The notes: generated from the letters alone by a model not told the origin. Shown: positions 1 through 6,450, numbered from the stretch's first letter. The stretch is 25,669 nt of DNA from Planctomycetota bacterium (GCA_013151585.1 JAADHY010000105.1:1-25669); one strand, 5' to 3'. Translations and numbers: made by a program.

Positions 1-354
1 CAGCGAAAGGTCCTGGGGCCCGCGCAAAAAAGTCCGGAGCAGTTGGATGCCGACCAATTTGCTTCGACTTCGGGGCTCGACATAAAGCTCCGAGCAAACA
101 GCCAAAGTCACCCGGCGATCTCGAAACAAGAGAGGCCGGGAGACGACTCCCATGGCTCCATTCAGACGCCCGTCATCGCCGACGCTCACCAACGGGCCGA
201 TTCGTTCGTCTCGCCAAGGATGGCCGAAATACAGACGGGGGTAAAGGTGGGTCAGCGCGATCGTCGCCTGACGTCGCTGTAACGCCGTTTGCCTTCCTTC
301 CGCGTGGAGCGAGGGCAGATGAGGAACGTCCTCCAGCGTCATTAGGCGAATCAT
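1..354 (-). CDS. GNAT family N-acetyltransferase, N-terminal part (cut by window edge)
   Basis: An open frame runs off the left edge of the window on the minus strand. The translation starts MIRLMTLEDVPHLPSLHAEG, the usual first strand and helix of a GNAT fold. Further in come an IGPLVSVGDDGRLNGAMGVV strand pair and RSKLVGIQLLRTFLRGPQDL, which resembles the acetyl-CoA-binding region (R-x-x-x-L-x-G-x-x-L) of GNAT proteins. Members transfer an acyl group from acyl-CoA to an amine; the substrate cannot be told here. I chose the ATG at 354 because the fold begins there and GGAG lies 9 nt upstream. The frame stays open to 480, so an ATG at 420 or a GTG at 453 (behind a GGGGGG run) are alternatives that would add an N-terminal extension. 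The gene diverges from everything to its right. Family assignment is good; function is unknown. Confidence 0.8.
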   Translation of the reverse strand, partial: MIRLMTLEDVPHLPSLHAEGRQTALQRRQATIALTHLYPRLYFGHPWRDERIGPLVSVGDDGRLNGAMGVVSRPLLFRDRRVTLAVCSELYVEPRSRSKLVGIQLLRTFLRGPQDLSL

Positions 355-746
355 CCTGGCGGTCTCCGAACGAAGAACAATTTGCCTCTCGAGCGAAAAG
401 TACGCGGGCGTTTTTCCCATCCGGCTCGGCAAGCTGTGCCAAAAGTGGCTCACGCCCCCCTCTGCGTCAAGCGGCGTTCGTCATCCAGGGCAGCAGATGA
501 GACAAATCGAGCGGCAGTCGAAGGGTTGTAGCGTTCCGCGAACAGGATCGCCGGCGTCGCGCGGGCCAACGGATGAGAGAATTTTGAGGTTTTTGCGGAA
601 TTCCGCATTTTTTGGTCTTGCCAGCTCGGCGGAAATCCTCACCATACAGCATACATTCGGGCGTGCTGACGCGGCACGCGGGTCTGTCAAGCCTGTGAAG
701 TGGCCGGGGCAGGCACACTGGCCGAAGCAGGGTGGTCCGATTGTAG
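355..746. other. intergenic region left of the structured RNA
   Basis: No convincing gene. The first part may belong to an N-terminal extension of the acetyltransferase. The rest holds a 14-nt palindrome followed by T6 (594-613) and a small hairpin with 6-bp arms (661-666 and 674-679). A possible promoter lies at TTGCCA (618-623) with CATACA (643-648), but the 19-nt spacing is poor. The ORFs crossing this area have skewed, arginine-rich composition and look like chance frames. Confidence 0.5.
594..613 (+). terminator. palindrome plus T-tract, terminator-like
   Basis: TGCGGAATTCCGCA (594-607) is a perfect 14-nt palindrome that can fold as a 5-bp stem with an AATT loop, followed directly by six T (608-613). 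It is read from the plus strand, although no plus-strand gene lies upstream in the window. It could close an unseen short transcript or be a dyad operator. The stem is short, so termination efficiency is doubtful. Confidence 0.35.
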
Positions 747-760
747 AAAGGAGGTGATCC
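747..760 (+). promoter_or_regulatory. full-length Shine-Dalgarno, complementary to the 16S 3' tail
   Basis: AAAGGAGGTGATCC is the exact reverse complement of the standard bacterial 16S 3' terminus (GGATCACCTCCTTT) over 14 nt. It precedes a GTG codon, with 8 nt between AGGAGG and the start. None of the other genes in this window has a ribosome binding site this long; rpoC has AAGGAG, and fusA and secE have no clear one. The same segment can pair with 923-934 downstream. Confidence 0.65.
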
Positions 761-761
761 A

Positions 762-812
762 GTGGAATACGACTGTAGTAGTTGCCTAAACCAGAAAGGT
801 GGTGCTGTCTAA
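762..812 (+). CDS. 16-residue mini-ORF with CxxC, possible leader peptide
   Basis: GTG start, 16 codons, TAA stop, giving MEYDCSSCLNQKGGAV. The call rests on the very strong ribosome binding site directly in front. The Cys-Ser-Ser-Cys pair could bind a metal or be redox active, or the two Cys codons could serve as a ribosome-stalling sensor. The TAA codon (810-812) lies in the loop of the 804-820 hairpin, so a ribosome ending here would melt that hairpin. I do not recognise the peptide. It could be a regulatory leader, a genuine microprotein, or a ribosome-docking site with no functional product. Confidence 0.45.
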   Translation: MEYDCSSCLNQKGGAV

Positions 813-922
813 AGGACAGTCGGCGGGCTGTCCGCCGGACAGCCACCCGGGTCGGCACGTGAGATGAGCGATCGTTGTCGGCCCACCGGCGGCTCGCACT
901 GAGCTGCCGGATTGCTCGAAAG

Positions 923-939
923 GGATCACCTCTTGATCC
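923..939 (+). promoter_or_regulatory. anti-Shine-Dalgarno-like hairpin
   Basis: GGATCACCTCTTGATCC folds as a 6-bp stem (923-928 with 934-939) that presents CCTCT in the loop. Its first ten bases equal the first ten of the typical 16S 3' tail GGATCACCTCC. It can also pair with 749-760 (11 Watson-Crick pairs and one G-U), which would hide the ribosome binding site of the mini-ORF. The flanks do not resemble 16S rRNA, so this is not an rRNA fragment. Confidence 0.5.
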
Positions 940-958
940 ACCAGAACGAGCACGACAC

Positions 959-1017
959 GGCTCGGTCTTCCGTCTTGTCGCGGGGACCGGGCCTTTTCTT
1001 TTCTTGTGCTTTTCTTC
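959..1017 (+). terminator. intrinsic terminator of the structured RNA
   Basis: GGCTCGGTC (959-967) pairs with GACCGGGCC (985-993), 9 bp with one G-U. CCG (970-972) and CGG (981-983) can also pair inside the loop. The stem is followed at once by TTTTCTTTTCTTG and further T-rich sequence to 1017. This is a good Rho-independent terminator on the plus strand and supports a discrete transcript ending near 1000. Confidence 0.6.
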
Positions 1018-1945
1018 GTCCGGTATGGGCTGGGCCACTGAATCGTACTTGCGCACTGGAAGGCCGTGGCGGCCCAACCGCTCCGCAGAGGCCAAAGCGC
1101 TTCTTCGGGGCAGGCCGGTGCGCGGTCCGGCAGTATCCGTCCTCGGTTGCCAGAATGGCAGTCCCGCTGCGCCTTTCGTCGTTTGCCGGTGCGTCTTTTC
1201 CGCGGCGCTTCGGGCGGCTCCGCGGCGCGCCGGATGGCTGTGTCTGGCAGTCATGGGCGGACCGGGCCTTACGTGGTCACGGAGTGGTCATGCAGTGCCC
1301 AGCGGTGCCGTCATCCACGTCCCTTGCAAAATTCGCAACCCAGCCAGATGTCTTATTCTGCAACAACTTTCGGGCAAAGGCCCCAGTTTTCGGAACAACT
1401 GCCTGTCACGGAGCATCTAAGTCTACAGAGACAATCGGTCTGGTGCGCCGCACATCCGCGGCGCCGGCTGACTTCGAAGGGCCGCAAACAGCCTTTTGAA
1501 CGCAGCCGCTTCTGAAGAGGAGCGAGGACGGCAAATCTTAACCCGTTGGTCTATAACGGGATGGAAATAACGTGTTATCCTTATACGAGTTATCGCCTTT
1601 CGGGCCGCCCTTATGGAGGGAAATATAGTGTAACTTTTTCGAAACTCGCCCGTCAAAAACGTAGGTACTTAGGAAGGGGCATTCGGCAGCCTTCGCGGCT
1701 GGCACAGAAGTTGCACGAGCAGGGACCAGTAGACGGAGGACGGCAATCGTTTGAGGCGCGGTTTTTTGTGAAGGGGGCGTGCCTGAACCGTGAACCGGCC
1801 GTGATCAGGTGCGTTTACTTGAATGGAGCCAGGATAGAGCCAGGAGGGACGGAAGGCCACGGTTGAGGTCGGCCGGAAGAAACGGCCGGCCGGAAAGAGG
1901 CCTTCCGCTGATCAGCCCGGAGGGCGAAGGAGAGGGGAAAGTCCC
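1018..1945. other. long leader or intergenic region before the sigma factor gene
   Basis: No gene is supported. Plus-strand frames at 875-1420, 912-1499, 1066-1515 and 1546-1866 overlap one another, are rich in Arg, Ser, Gly and Cys, and match no family I know. A more AT-rich block at about 1530-1670 stands out from its GC-rich surroundings and is the likeliest site of the sigma gene promoter. It contains TATAAC, TTATAC and TATAGT words, but none has a good -35 partner. A small hairpin, CAGCC-TTCGC-GGCTG, lies near 1689-1703. Confidence 0.45.
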
Positions 1946-3610
1946 ATGATGTCGCGATACCGCCACCCAGCGATGAAGCAACTGACGGAGCAGCAGGTGC
2001 GGTACGCGCCGCTCCACGTTCGGCTGAAGCAAATCGAGAATGCCGAACGGCTGCTGGAACGAATCGACCCCGACAAAGAGTACCGGTATCAGGACGTGTG
2101 CAAGTGGGTCACCTCGTACCAGCCGGAGATGTATCCCGACTTGGTGATCAGCGGTCGCGACGCTTGCCACGACCTGCGGTGCTTTGTCGAGGACTTGTCG
2201 GACAGCGCCGATATCTCGGCCGACAGCGTCGGCGAGCCGGTGCTGACGGTCAAGGACGTCAGCGAGCGATACAACGTCTCCACCAAGACGGTGGACCGCT
2301 GGCGGGACCGGGGGCTGGCGAGCCGCCGGTTTCGGTTCGGCCGGCGGAAGCGGATCGGGTTTTTGCAGTCGACCGTGGAGCGGTTCGTCCGGAGGCATGC
2401 GGCTGAGGTGGCGCGAGGATCGCGATTCAGTCAACTGACGGAACAGGAGCGCGAGGAAATCATTCGGCGGGCGCGAAGGATGGTACGTCACGGAGCTTGT
2501 CCATCGGAGATCAGTCGGCGAATTGCGCGGAAGGTCGGGCGATCACCGGAGACGATTCGGTATACGCTGCGGGCTTACGACCGCGAGCATCCGGAATCGC
2601 CGGTGTTCCCTCATGCGCCGGAAGTGCTGACGCCGGAGCAGAAGCAGGAGATTTTTCAGGCGTATCGGCGAGGTGTGTCGGTCGAGTCGTTGGCGAAGAA
2701 GTACTGCCGAACTCGATCGAGTATTTATCGGATCATTTCGGAGGTGCGAGCGAAGCGGCTGATGGAGACTCCCATCGAGTATATCTACAGCCCGGAGTTT
2801 GATGCCCCGGATGCCGAAAAGGTCATCTTGGGACCGCCTCCGAATGTTGAGAAAAAGGCGAGCGTGGCGAAGCCACCGCCCGGATTGCCGCCTTACCTGG
2901 CCAGCCTTTACTCGATCCCGCTTCTGACACGGGAAGAGGAAGTTTACTACTTCCGCAAGATGAACTACTTGAAGTATCAGGCGGCCAAGCTGCGCGAGCA
3001 GATCGATCCGGCTCGGCCGAAAGCCGAGGAGATGGACCGGCTGGAGAAGCTGTTGGATGAGGCTACAGAGATCAAAAACTTCTTGATCCGCAGCAACCTG
3101 CGGCTGGTCGTGTCGATCGCCAAGCGGCACATTCGCCCGAACACGAATTTCTTCGAGATGGTCAGCGATGGCAATATGTCGCTGATCCGCGCGATCGAGA
3201 AGTTCGATTACAGCAAGGGCAATAAGTTCTCGACGTACGCGAGCTGGGCGATCATGAAGAACTTCGCTCGCTCGATCCCGGCCGAACACACGCAACTGGA
3301 TCGGTTCCGCACGGGGAATGACGAGATCTTCCAGAACTCGTCGGACGAGCGGACCAGCCAGTTCGAGGAAGAGCTGATCAACCGTCAACAGCGGCAGCTC
3401 ATCCAGGAGATTCTAGGCCAATTGGACGAGCGGGAGAAGGACATCATCACTTACCGCTATGGCCTGGATGAAGGTGAACCTCAAACGCTGGAACAAGTGG
3501 GCCAGCGTTTCGGAGTAACGAAAGAGCGGATTCGGCAGATCGAGGCGCGAGCGCTTCGGAAGCTGCGGAAGATCGCCCAGGAAGAGAAGCTGGATGTTCC
3601 CGGCGTGTGA
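1946..3610 (+). CDS. sigma-70 family RNA polymerase sigma factor with N-terminal helix-turn-helix domains
   Basis: 554 residues. The C-terminal half is a sigma-70 core. A region 1.2-like segment lies at about 314-345 (PPYLASLYSIPLLTREEE). Region 2 spans about 375-447, with NLRLVVSIAKRH, GNMSLIRAIEKFDYSKGNKFSTYASWAI. Region 4 spans about 485-545, with LDEREKDIITYRYGL and the helix-turn-helix LEQVGQRFGVTKERIRQIE. Between regions 2 and 4 there are only about 40 residues, so region 3 is absent or very reduced. The first 280 residues look like three further helix-turn-helix segments: MerR/excisionase-like at about 98-150 (LTVKDVSERYNVSTKTVDRWR), one at about 185-212 and one at about 230-272. Such an N-terminus may bind DNA and add promoter specificity, an inference. 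AAGGAG lies about 13 nt before the ATG. It could be a housekeeping or alternative sigma factor. Confidence 0.92.
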   Translation: MMSRYRHPAMKQLTEQQVRYAPLHVRLKQIENAERLLERIDPDKEYRYQDVCKWVTSYQPEMYPDLVISGRDACHDLRCFVEDLSDSADISADSVGEPVLTVKDVSERYNVSTKTVDRWRDRGLASRRFRFGRRKRIGFLQSTVERFVRRHAAEVARGSRFSQLTEQEREEIIRRARRMVRHGACPSEISRRIARKVGRSPETIRYTLRAYDREHPESPVFPHAPEVLTPEQKQEIFQAYRRGVSVESLAKKYCRTRSSIYRIISEVRAKRLMETPIEYIYSPEFDAPDAEKVILGPPPNVEKKASVAKPPPGLPPYLASLYSIPLLTREEEVYYFRKMNYLKYQAAKLREQIDPARPKAEEMDRLEKLLDEATEIKNFLIRSNLRLVVSIAKRHIRPNTNFFEMVSDGNMSLIRAIEKFDYSKGNKFSTYASWAIMKNFARSIPAEHTQLDRFRTGNDEIFQNSSDERTSQFEEELINRQQRQLIQEILGQLDEREKDIITYRYGLDEGEPQTLEQVGQRFGVTKERIRQIEARALRKLRKIAQEEKLDVPGV

Positions 3611-3917
3611 TCGGCCGCGGTGTCGAGCCTCGTTGTGGAACGGCCTCCCGGGTCGAGCAGACGACCATTCCTTGGTGCCTGAATGCAGTCGGGCTCGACC
3701 TTCGAACGAACGATCTCTAATGGCCGGCACAGGTGGGCATGTCGCGAGAGCAGCGTGACCGCCTGTGCCGGTTGTGTTGTTGCTGCCAAGGCGGGCCGAA
3801 TTGGAGTCTGTTGCCGATCGCGTACCACGAGGCTGGCTTGGGCGGATCAAGACGCCCGCGAGGCCCTTCCGGACGAAAGTCAGGCGCGAAAATCTGGCGG
3901 CTCTCGACGTTTCCCCC
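3611..3917. other. intergenic region between sigma gene and tRNA cluster
   Basis: No gene seen. It contains a long inverted repeat (3724-3771) that may end the sigma transcript and leads into the tRNA promoter at its right edge. Confidence 0.5.
3724..3786 (+). terminator. inverted repeat with T/G-rich tail, possible sigma gene terminator
   Basis: CCGGCACAGG (3724-3733) and CCTGTGCCGG (3762-3771) are perfect 10-bp arms around a 28-nt loop. They are followed by TTGTGTTGTTG, which is T-rich but interrupted. The place, 113 nt after the sigma stop codon and before the tRNA promoter, fits a terminator. The long loop and broken T-tract lower confidence. Confidence 0.4.
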
Positions 3918-3945
3918 TTGCAAGCAACGGGTTAGTTGCTATATT
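3918..3945 (+). promoter_or_regulatory. sigma-70 type promoter of the tRNA-tuf operon
   Basis: TTGCAA (3918-3923) and TATATT (3940-3945) are separated by 16 nt and lie about 30 nt before the first tRNA. The area is locally AT-rich. This is the best promoter match in the window and fits a strong stable-RNA promoter. Confidence 0.65.
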
Positions 3946-3975
3946 CCAGCATTTGCAGAGCAAATGCACCAAGCC

Positions 3976-4048
<73 letters not shown>

Positions 4049-4158
4049 CCCGACGATGGGCCGTGGGAAGAGGGGTTCAGCGAACCTGAGCGGCCCGAAT
4101 GCGCCAGACGGCCGGTTTACGGCTGGCGATAAAGATATAGAATTTGCGGATGAAGAAC

Positions 4159-4241
4159 GGGGGAATTCCCGAGCGGCCAAAGGGGCCAGACTGTAAATCT
4201 GGTGGCTTATGCCTTCGCAGGTTCGAATCCTGCTTCCCCCA
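4159..4241 (+). tRNA. tRNA-Tyr (anticodon GTA)
   Basis: An 83-nt class II tRNA with a long variable arm. The acceptor is GGGGGAA/TTCCCCC, the anticodon stem CCAGA/TCTGG with loop CTGTAAA (GTA at 4193-4195), and the T arm GCAGG-TTCGAAT-CCTGC. The long variable arm and GTA anticodon agree with bacterial tRNA-Tyr. CCA is not encoded. Confidence 0.95.
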
Positions 4242-4281
4242 CTGAGGCTTGCGTTTTTTGGGGCGACGGTTAACATGGGAG

Positions 4282-4312
4282 CCCTTTCGGCGGTCGGAGC
4301 CGCCGAGAAGGG
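4282..4312 (+). other. strong hairpin between tRNA-Tyr and tRNA-Gly
   Basis: 4282-4293 pairs with 4300-4312 over 12 bp with one bulged G (4307) and a TCGGAG loop. It starts about 40 nt after tRNA-Tyr and ends 4 nt before tRNA-Gly. With no T-tract it is more likely an RNase processing signal or spacer structure than a terminator. Confidence 0.4.
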
Positions 4313-4316
4313 TTGT

Positions 4317-4387
<71 letters not shown>

Positions 4388-4551
4388 CTCAGTCCTCCGG
4401 AACAGGTCGCGGTCTGATTGGGGCCTTTGAGCTTTAAGGATGCGGGGCGAGAGGAACACGCTCGGGAGCCGCGAGCAAGGCCTGTCTCCGCGCTAGTTCT
4501 GGGGGGCTGGTCGTTTGGCCTTAGTTCGGCGTGACGGGCAGGGCAGGCGGT

Positions 4552-4624
<73 letters not shown>

Positions 4625-4629
4625 CTCGG

Positions 4630-4671
4630 AGTCGCCAGGCGACTGCGTTCCGCAGGCGGCGTGTGACCGCC
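4630..4671 (+). other. two small hairpins in the tRNA-tuf spacer
   Basis: AGTCGC (4630-4635) pairs with GCGACT (4639-4644) just after the tRNA. GGCGG and CCGCC at about 4655-4671 form a second stem. They may help separate the tRNA from the tuf mRNA by processing. The rest of the 202-nt tuf leader shows no clear promoter. Confidence 0.3.
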
Positions 4672-4826
4672 GAAGTGCTGCTTGCCCGCTTGGAGTCAGA
4701 CTGAGGCTTCTCAGAGCGATTGGTAAAGTTGAAAAGTTGAGGAGTGGACGGCGGCCCGACGTGGGTCCCAGCCCTGTGAGATTTCGATTCGAAACGTGAC
4801 AAGCAGGAAATTACCAGGGAGAAGAC

Positions 4827-6023
4827 ATGGCTAAGGAAGTATTTCAACGGACAAAGCCGCACGTGAACGTGGGGACCATCGGTCACATCGACCACGGCAA
4901 GACGGCTCTCACGACAGCGATCTTGGCGGTGCAGGAGCGCAAGGGGCTGGCGAAGTTCAAGAGCTATGCGGAAATCGCCAAGGGGGGGACGGTCCGTGAC
5001 GAAACCAAGACCGTCACGATCCACGTCAGCCACGTGGAATACGAGACGGACAAGCGGCACTACGCCCACATCGACTGCCCCGGACACGCCGACTACATCA
5101 AGAACATGATTACCGGTGCGGCCCAGATGGACGGCGCGATCCTGGTCGTGTCGGCCGCTGACGGCCCGATGCCGCAGACCCGCGAGCACATCCTGCTGGC
5201 TCGGCAAGTCGATGTGCCCGCTCTGGTCGTGTTCCTGAACAAGGTCGACCTGGTCGACGACGAGGAGTTGCTGGAACTGGTCGAAATGGAAGTTCGGGAC
5301 CTCCTGTCGAAGTACGAGTTCCCGGGCGACGACGTCCCGGTGATTCGTGGCTCAGCCAAAGGAGCGATGGACAACCCGGATGACCCCGAAGCGACCAAGT
5401 GCATCAGCGAGCTGATGGACGCGCTGGATAGTTACATTCCGGAGCCGGAGCGTCCGCGGGACAAGCCGTTCCTGATGGCCATCGAGGACGTCTTTTCGAT
5501 TGCGGGCCGTGGCACAGTCGTGACCGGTCGAATTGAGCAGGGCGTCATCAAGGTGGGCGACAAAGTCGAAATCGTCGGTTTGCGTCCGACCGTCGAGACG
5601 ACCTGCACCGGCGTGGAGATGTTCAACAAGACGCTGGAGGAAGGCATCGCGGGCGACAATGTCGGCGTGCTGCTTCGCGGGATCAAGCATGACGAAGTGC
5701 AGCGCGGGCAGGTTTTGGCAGCCCCCGGCTCGATTACGCCTCACACGAAGTTCGAGGCAGAGGTGTACGTGTTGAGCAAGGAGGAAGGTGGCCGGCACAC
5801 GCCCTTCTTCAATGGTTACCGCCCGCAGTTCTATTTCCGGACGACGGACGTGACCGGGAGCGTGACTCTGCTCGGGGGCGCCGAGATGTGCATGCCCGGT
5901 GACAACGTCCGGTTGGAGGTCGAGCTGCTCAAGCCGGTTGCCATGGAAGCCGGAAGCCGTTTCGCTATCCGCGAAGGTGGCCGGACGGTCGGTTCTGGCG
6001 TGGTGACGAAGGTCATTGAGTAG
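4827..6023 (+). CDS. tuf: translation elongation factor Tu
   Basis: 398 residues, full length. This GTPase brings aminoacyl-tRNA to the ribosomal A site. G1 GHIDHGKT is at 19-26, G3 DCPGH at 83-87 and G4 NKVD at 138-141, followed by the beta-barrel domains II and III (about 210-398, ending GSGVVTKVIE). Switch I is unusual: where most bacteria have RGITI, this protein has KTVTI (61-65) after KGGTVRDET, so the Arg and Gly are lost while the magnesium-binding Thr (64) stays. As I recall, this form occurs in planctomycete EF-Tu. GGGAGA lies 8 nt before the ATG. It follows four tRNA genes and probably shares their promoter at 3918. Confidence 0.98.
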   Translation: MAKEVFQRTKPHVNVGTIGHIDHGKTALTTAILAVQERKGLAKFKSYAEIAKGGTVRDETKTVTIHVSHVEYETDKRHYAHIDCPGHADYIKNMITGAAQMDGAILVVSAADGPMPQTREHILLARQVDVPALVVFLNKVDLVDDEELLELVEMEVRDLLSKYEFPGDDVPVIRGSAKGAMDNPDDPEATKCISELMDALDSYIPEPERPRDKPFLMAIEDVFSIAGRGTVVTGRIEQGVIKVGDKVEIVGLRPTVETTCTGVEMFNKTLEEGIAGDNVGVLLRGIKHDEVQRGQVLAAPGSITPHTKFEAEVYVLSKEEGGRHTPFFNGYRPQFYFRTTDVTGSVTLLGGAEMCMPGDNVRLEVELLKPVAMEAGSRFAIREGGRTVGSGVVTKVIE

Positions 6024-6051
6024 CGGAATCTCAATCGAATCGACTGTCAGT

Positions 6052-6083
6052 CGGGTACCGCCGGCGGGGGCCGGCGGTACCCG
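6052..6083 (+). terminator. long perfect hairpin after tuf
   Basis: CGGGTACCGCCGG (6052-6064) pairs perfectly with CCGGCGGTACCCG (6071-6083), and a further C-G pair leaves a GGGG loop. There is no T-run after it (TGTTCCC follows). It lies 28 nt after the tuf stop codon and could be a partial terminator or an mRNA 3'-end stabiliser that sets tuf expression above that of rpmG-secE-nusG. Confidence 0.5.
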
Positions 6084-6150
6084 TGTTCCCTTACCAGCGC
6101 CAGGCGGTGCGAAGACTTGCCTGACACGGGCGGAGTTGAGAGAATAACGC

Positions 6151-6306
6151 ATGGCTCGCGAATACGTGTGGTTGGAGTGCACCGAGTGCGGATCGCGGAA
6201 TTACCGGGTGCAAAAGGAGACACGCGGTACGGACCGGCTGCAACTTCGGAAGTACTGCCCCAAGTCGCGTCGGCATACTGTGCATAAGGAATCGCGCAAG
6301 AAGTAG
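6151..6306 (+). CDS. rpmG: 50S ribosomal protein L33 (bL33)
   Basis: 51 residues: MAREYVWLECTECGSRNYRV, then LQLRKYCPKSRRHTVHKE. The family is a small zinc-ribbon protein of the 50S subunit near the E site. The usual form has two CxxC pairs. Here the first pair is intact (C10, C13) but the second is C36-P-K-S39, so one zinc ligand is missing. The gene lies between tuf and tRNA-Trp upstream of secE, a place where rpmG is often found. No clear Shine-Dalgarno precedes the ATG. Confidence 0.92.
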   Translation: MAREYVWLECTECGSRNYRVQKETRGTDRLQLRKYCPKSRRHTVHKESRKK

Positions 6307-6377
6307 CCTTCTGAGGGCGGTTCGTCGGTCGGGACCGGTGGTCGCAGCAGCGGCCAATTGCCCCGGGTTGGCTCCGG

Positions 6378-6450
6378 ACGGGTGTAGCTCAATTGGCAGA
6401 GCACCGGATTCCAAATCCGGCGGTTGGGGGTTCGAGTCCCTCCGCCCGTG
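6378..6450 (+). tRNA. tRNA-Trp (anticodon CCA)
   Basis: 73 nt. The acceptor is ACGGGTG/CGCCCGT (one T-G pair), the D arm GCTCAATTGGCAGAGC, the anticodon stem CCGGA/TCCGG with loop TTCCAAA (CCA at 6411-6413), and the T arm GGGGG-TTCGAGT-CCCTC with weak first pairs. Its place between rpmG and secE is common in bacteria. CCA is not encoded. Confidence 0.94.

Larger units (their letters stand above)
747..1017 (+). ncRNA. candidate structured RNA with embedded mini-ORF and intrinsic terminator
   Basis: Six hairpins follow one another with short spacers. They are 804-820 (6 bp including one G-U), 826-844 (perfect 8 bp, GCC loop), 849-884 (11 bp with one bulge and two G-U), 886-910 (10 bp with one G-U, GCACT loop), 923-939 (6 bp, CCTCT loop) and 959-993 (9 bp with one G-U). 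The last is followed by a T-rich tail. The 5' part has a full-length Shine-Dalgarno (747-760) and a 16-codon ORF (762-812). In an alternative fold, 749-760 pairs with 923-934 over 12 bp and would close the whole unit. I see none of the core motifs of RNase P RNA, tmRNA or SRP RNA. It may be a stand-alone small mRNA or sRNA, or a long leader of the sigma gene about 930 nt downstream. The 5' end is unknown because no clear promoter is visible. Confidence 0.5.

Noticed and set aside
747..760. 3' end of a 16S rRNA gene on the minus strand
   Set aside because: The 14 nt fit the complement of the 16S tail, but the adjoining sequence lacks the conserved AGCCGCAGGTTCCCCTACGG that must follow. A start codon and ORF follow instead.
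481..1254. 257-residue minus-strand ORF and overlapping plus-strand ORFs (875-1420, 912-1499, 1066-1515)
   Set aside because: They overlap each other on both strands, are dominated by Arg, Pro, Ser and Gly as expected of GC-rich noncoding DNA, have no recognisable motif, and cover the hairpin array.
1546..1866. 106-residue ORF before the sigma gene
   Set aside because: No ribosome binding site, no family resemblance, and it crosses the AT-rich block that more likely holds a promoter.
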